Assembly (NCBI GenBank): GCA_020344335.1
Contig: CP070821.1
Location: 1,907,425-1,941,466 of the forward strand
DNA: 34,042 bases
Reading direction: 5' to 3'
Source of the DNA: Gammaproteobacteria bacterium
Lineage (GTDB): Bacteria > Pseudomonadota > Gammaproteobacteria > UBA9214
Shown one piece after another: positions 32,778-34,042 of this stretch. The position numbers and the translations under genes are program-made. The notes below the pieces were generated by a model. That model had not been told where the DNA came from. It searched no databases and was given only the letters and a program-made list of their open reading frames with translations. Every line of letters starts with the position of its first letter. Positions within the stretch are counted from its first letter, which is position 1.

Positions 32778-34042
32778 TCAGGCGCTCCGCAGTCGTGTGA
32801 TGCGCGCCAGCCCTATGGCCAGCAGAGGCAGCGTCAGGGTGATCAGCATCGCCGTGACCAGCAGCCAGCCGAGCTCGCTGTAGTCAGCCGCCACCTGGAT
32901 AGCACCGGTGGCGCGATCGGTTACCTCGCGGGTAATCGTATACACTTGGTTGAGGTACTTGGTGCCGAGCTGCGAGGCGGACAGGGCCAGGTTGGTGAAG
33001 GATGCCATCACCGCGAAGAAGGTGGCCTTGAGGTGCGCCGGCGCCGAGTTGGCGATCCAGGCCAGCATGGGGATCATCGCCACTTGGCCCAGCGGGGACT
33101 CCAGCGCGGTGTTCACCAGCGCGATGAAACGCGCATCCACCACGCCGCCGGTGAACGCAGCGGTCCACTCATGCAGGCCGTAGTACATGCCGACCACTGG
33201 CAGGTACAGGATGGTGCTAACAATCGTCAGAAAGACCACCACGAAGGCAATGGAACGCTCCGCCATGAAACGGCGGAACAGGAACATGCCGAACAAAGCC
33301 AGGCTGGCGCCGATCAGCGACAGCACCGAGATGAATTTCTGGTCGAAGGCCAGCTCGTCGATCATCCACCAGGTTTCGCCGGGCCCGGGGCCCGGCATGG
33401 CGCGGTACACGAAGATGATGATGGCGGTACCCACCAGGACCCTGCGTGCCTCGGGCTCCAGCACTTTCACCAAGCGCCGCATCAGAAATAGCACGATCGC
33501 CAACGAGCCGATGAAGATGATCTCCTGGTTGAACGGGATGTCGCTCAGGCCCATCGACACCGTGAACACCACGAACACCAGGCTGCCGCCTAGAATCCAC
33601 CAGTTCGGCGCGGTGCGCTCCAGTTGACCATGTACCATGCCCCATGCATCACTGCTGGCGATCCCGCTGCGTCGCAGCTGGCGTAAGCGGCGCAGCTTCA
33701 GCCAGGCGGCAAGCAAAACACCCAGCACCGACACCACCGGGATCAGCAGCGCCATCTCATAGATGCGGATGTACACCGTCAGCTTGTCGGCCTCGGACAT
33801 GCTGTCCACGTCCGCGAACATGTAGATGTTTAGCAGCGACACCAGCACCCCACCGCCGACCAGCGCAACTCGGCCAAGTGTCTGCATGGTGGTGTGCATC
33901 AGGCGCAGCTGGCCAGCGGGCAGGGCGCGGCCCTTGGCATCCACCCGCGGCACCGCCTCCACAGTCATGGCATCGGCCACCACGTCCTGCACAACGTAAC
34001 CGATCGGCGCCAGCAGAACACTGACCACGAACCAGGCGCCCA
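32778..34042 (-). CDS. MFS transporter of the folate-biopterin (BT1) type, N-terminus outside window
   Basis: A minus-strand frame open to the right edge, with about 421 residues visible and stop at 32778. It begins in mid-protein (GAWFVVSVLLAPIGYVVQDV), so the true start lies beyond the window; the GTG at 34028 is an artefact. VVQDVVADAMTVEAVPR is the signature I associate with the BT1/folate-biopterin branch of the major facilitator superfamily. About ten further hydrophobic segments are visible, e.g. FVVVFLTIVSTILYLPVVGM and LLVTAMLITLTLPLLAIGL. Substrate is unknown; folate or pterin is only the family name. A second acidic-rich cytoplasmic loop separates the two halves. Confidence 0.75.
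   Translation of the reverse strand, partial: GAWFVVSVLLAPIGYVVQDVVADAMTVEAVPRVDAKGRALPAGQLRLMHTTMQTLGRVALVGGGVLVSLLNIYMFADVDSMSEADKLTVYIRIYEMALLIPVVSVLGVLLAAWLKLRRLRQLRRSGIASSDAWGMVHGQLERTAPNWWILGGSLVFVVFTVSMGLSDIPFNQEIIFIGSLAIVLFLMRRLVKVLEPEARRVLVGTAIIIFVYRAMPGPGPGETWWMIDELAFDQKFISVLSLIGASLALFGMFLFRRFMAERSIAFVVVFLTIVSTILYLPVVGMYYGLHEWTAAFTGGVVDARFIALVNTALESPLGQVAMIPMLAWIANSAPAHLKATFFAVMASFTNLALSASQLGTKYLNQVYTITREVTDRATGAIQVAADYSELGWLLVTAMLITLTLPLLAIGLARITRLRSA

Larger units (their letters stand above)
27704..34042. mobile_element. putative genomic island carrying nap, left end at tRNA-Asn scar
   Basis: Inferred from the tRNA-Asn fragment. Because the tRNA is on the minus strand, its displaced 3' piece marks the left boundary, and the element should extend right to an intact tRNA-Asn and usually an integrase gene. 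The nap genes, the non-coding flanks and the partial transporter would lie inside. No integrase or second att copy is in the window, so the right boundary is unknown and the element may be older and eroded. Confidence 0.4.

Overview
The window is chromosomal DNA of a gammaproteobacterium. The housekeeping block gyrA-serC-pheA-hisC-tyrA-aroA-cmk-rpsA-ihfB, with mtnA, mtaD, ubiG and a HAD phosphatase next to gyrA, matches an order I know from Pseudomonas and relatives. GyrA numbering coincides with E. coli at residues 83, 87 and 122, and RpsA is 557 aa as in E. coli. GC content is moderately high. I would not assign a genus; a Chromatiales-like lineage is a guess.

Layout. 1-2502: a partial DUF454 membrane protein, a small unknown membrane protein, an endonuclease III-like glycosylase and an orphan phage-type gene. 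2648-7613 (minus strand): mtaD, ubiG, gph/mupP, rmuC and an SDR oxidoreductase, with a dispersed repeat between rmuC and the SDR gene. 7727-9263 (minus): an MscS channel and an OmpA-type envelope protein with a clear intrinsic terminator. 9415-24991 (plus): mtnA, gyrA, serC, serA, pheA, hisC, tyrA, aroA, cmk, rpsA, ihfB, pyrF and a small ComEA-like protein, covering serine, phenylalanine, tyrosine and histidine synthesis plus replication and translation functions. 25282-27628: manC and galU, supplying GDP-mannose and UDP-glucose for surface polysaccharide.

At 27659-27703 lies the 3' part of a tRNA-Asn gene on the minus strand, cut exactly at the anticodon loop. This is the scar expected at one end of an element integrated into tRNA-Asn. 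The DNA to its right would be the element: an AT-richer leader, a compact periplasmic nitrate reductase operon (napD-napA-napB-napC plus a 44-aa membrane protein), a non-coding stretch and a partial transporter of the folate-biopterin type that runs off the right edge. NapC would pass electrons from quinol to NapB and then to the molybdenum enzyme NapA in the periplasm, with NapD as the NapA maturation chaperone.

Points of most interest: the tRNA-Asn scar beside nap; absence of lapA/lapB between ihfB and pyrF; a 22-bp perfect inverted repeat that supplies the aroA stop codon; dispersed and tandem repeats around rmuC and serC-serA; a terminator-like hairpin between a good promoter and rpsA; and unusual active-site residues in the SDR protein, SerA and the glycosylase. 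No CRISPR array, intact IS element, rRNA gene or complete tRNA gene was seen.
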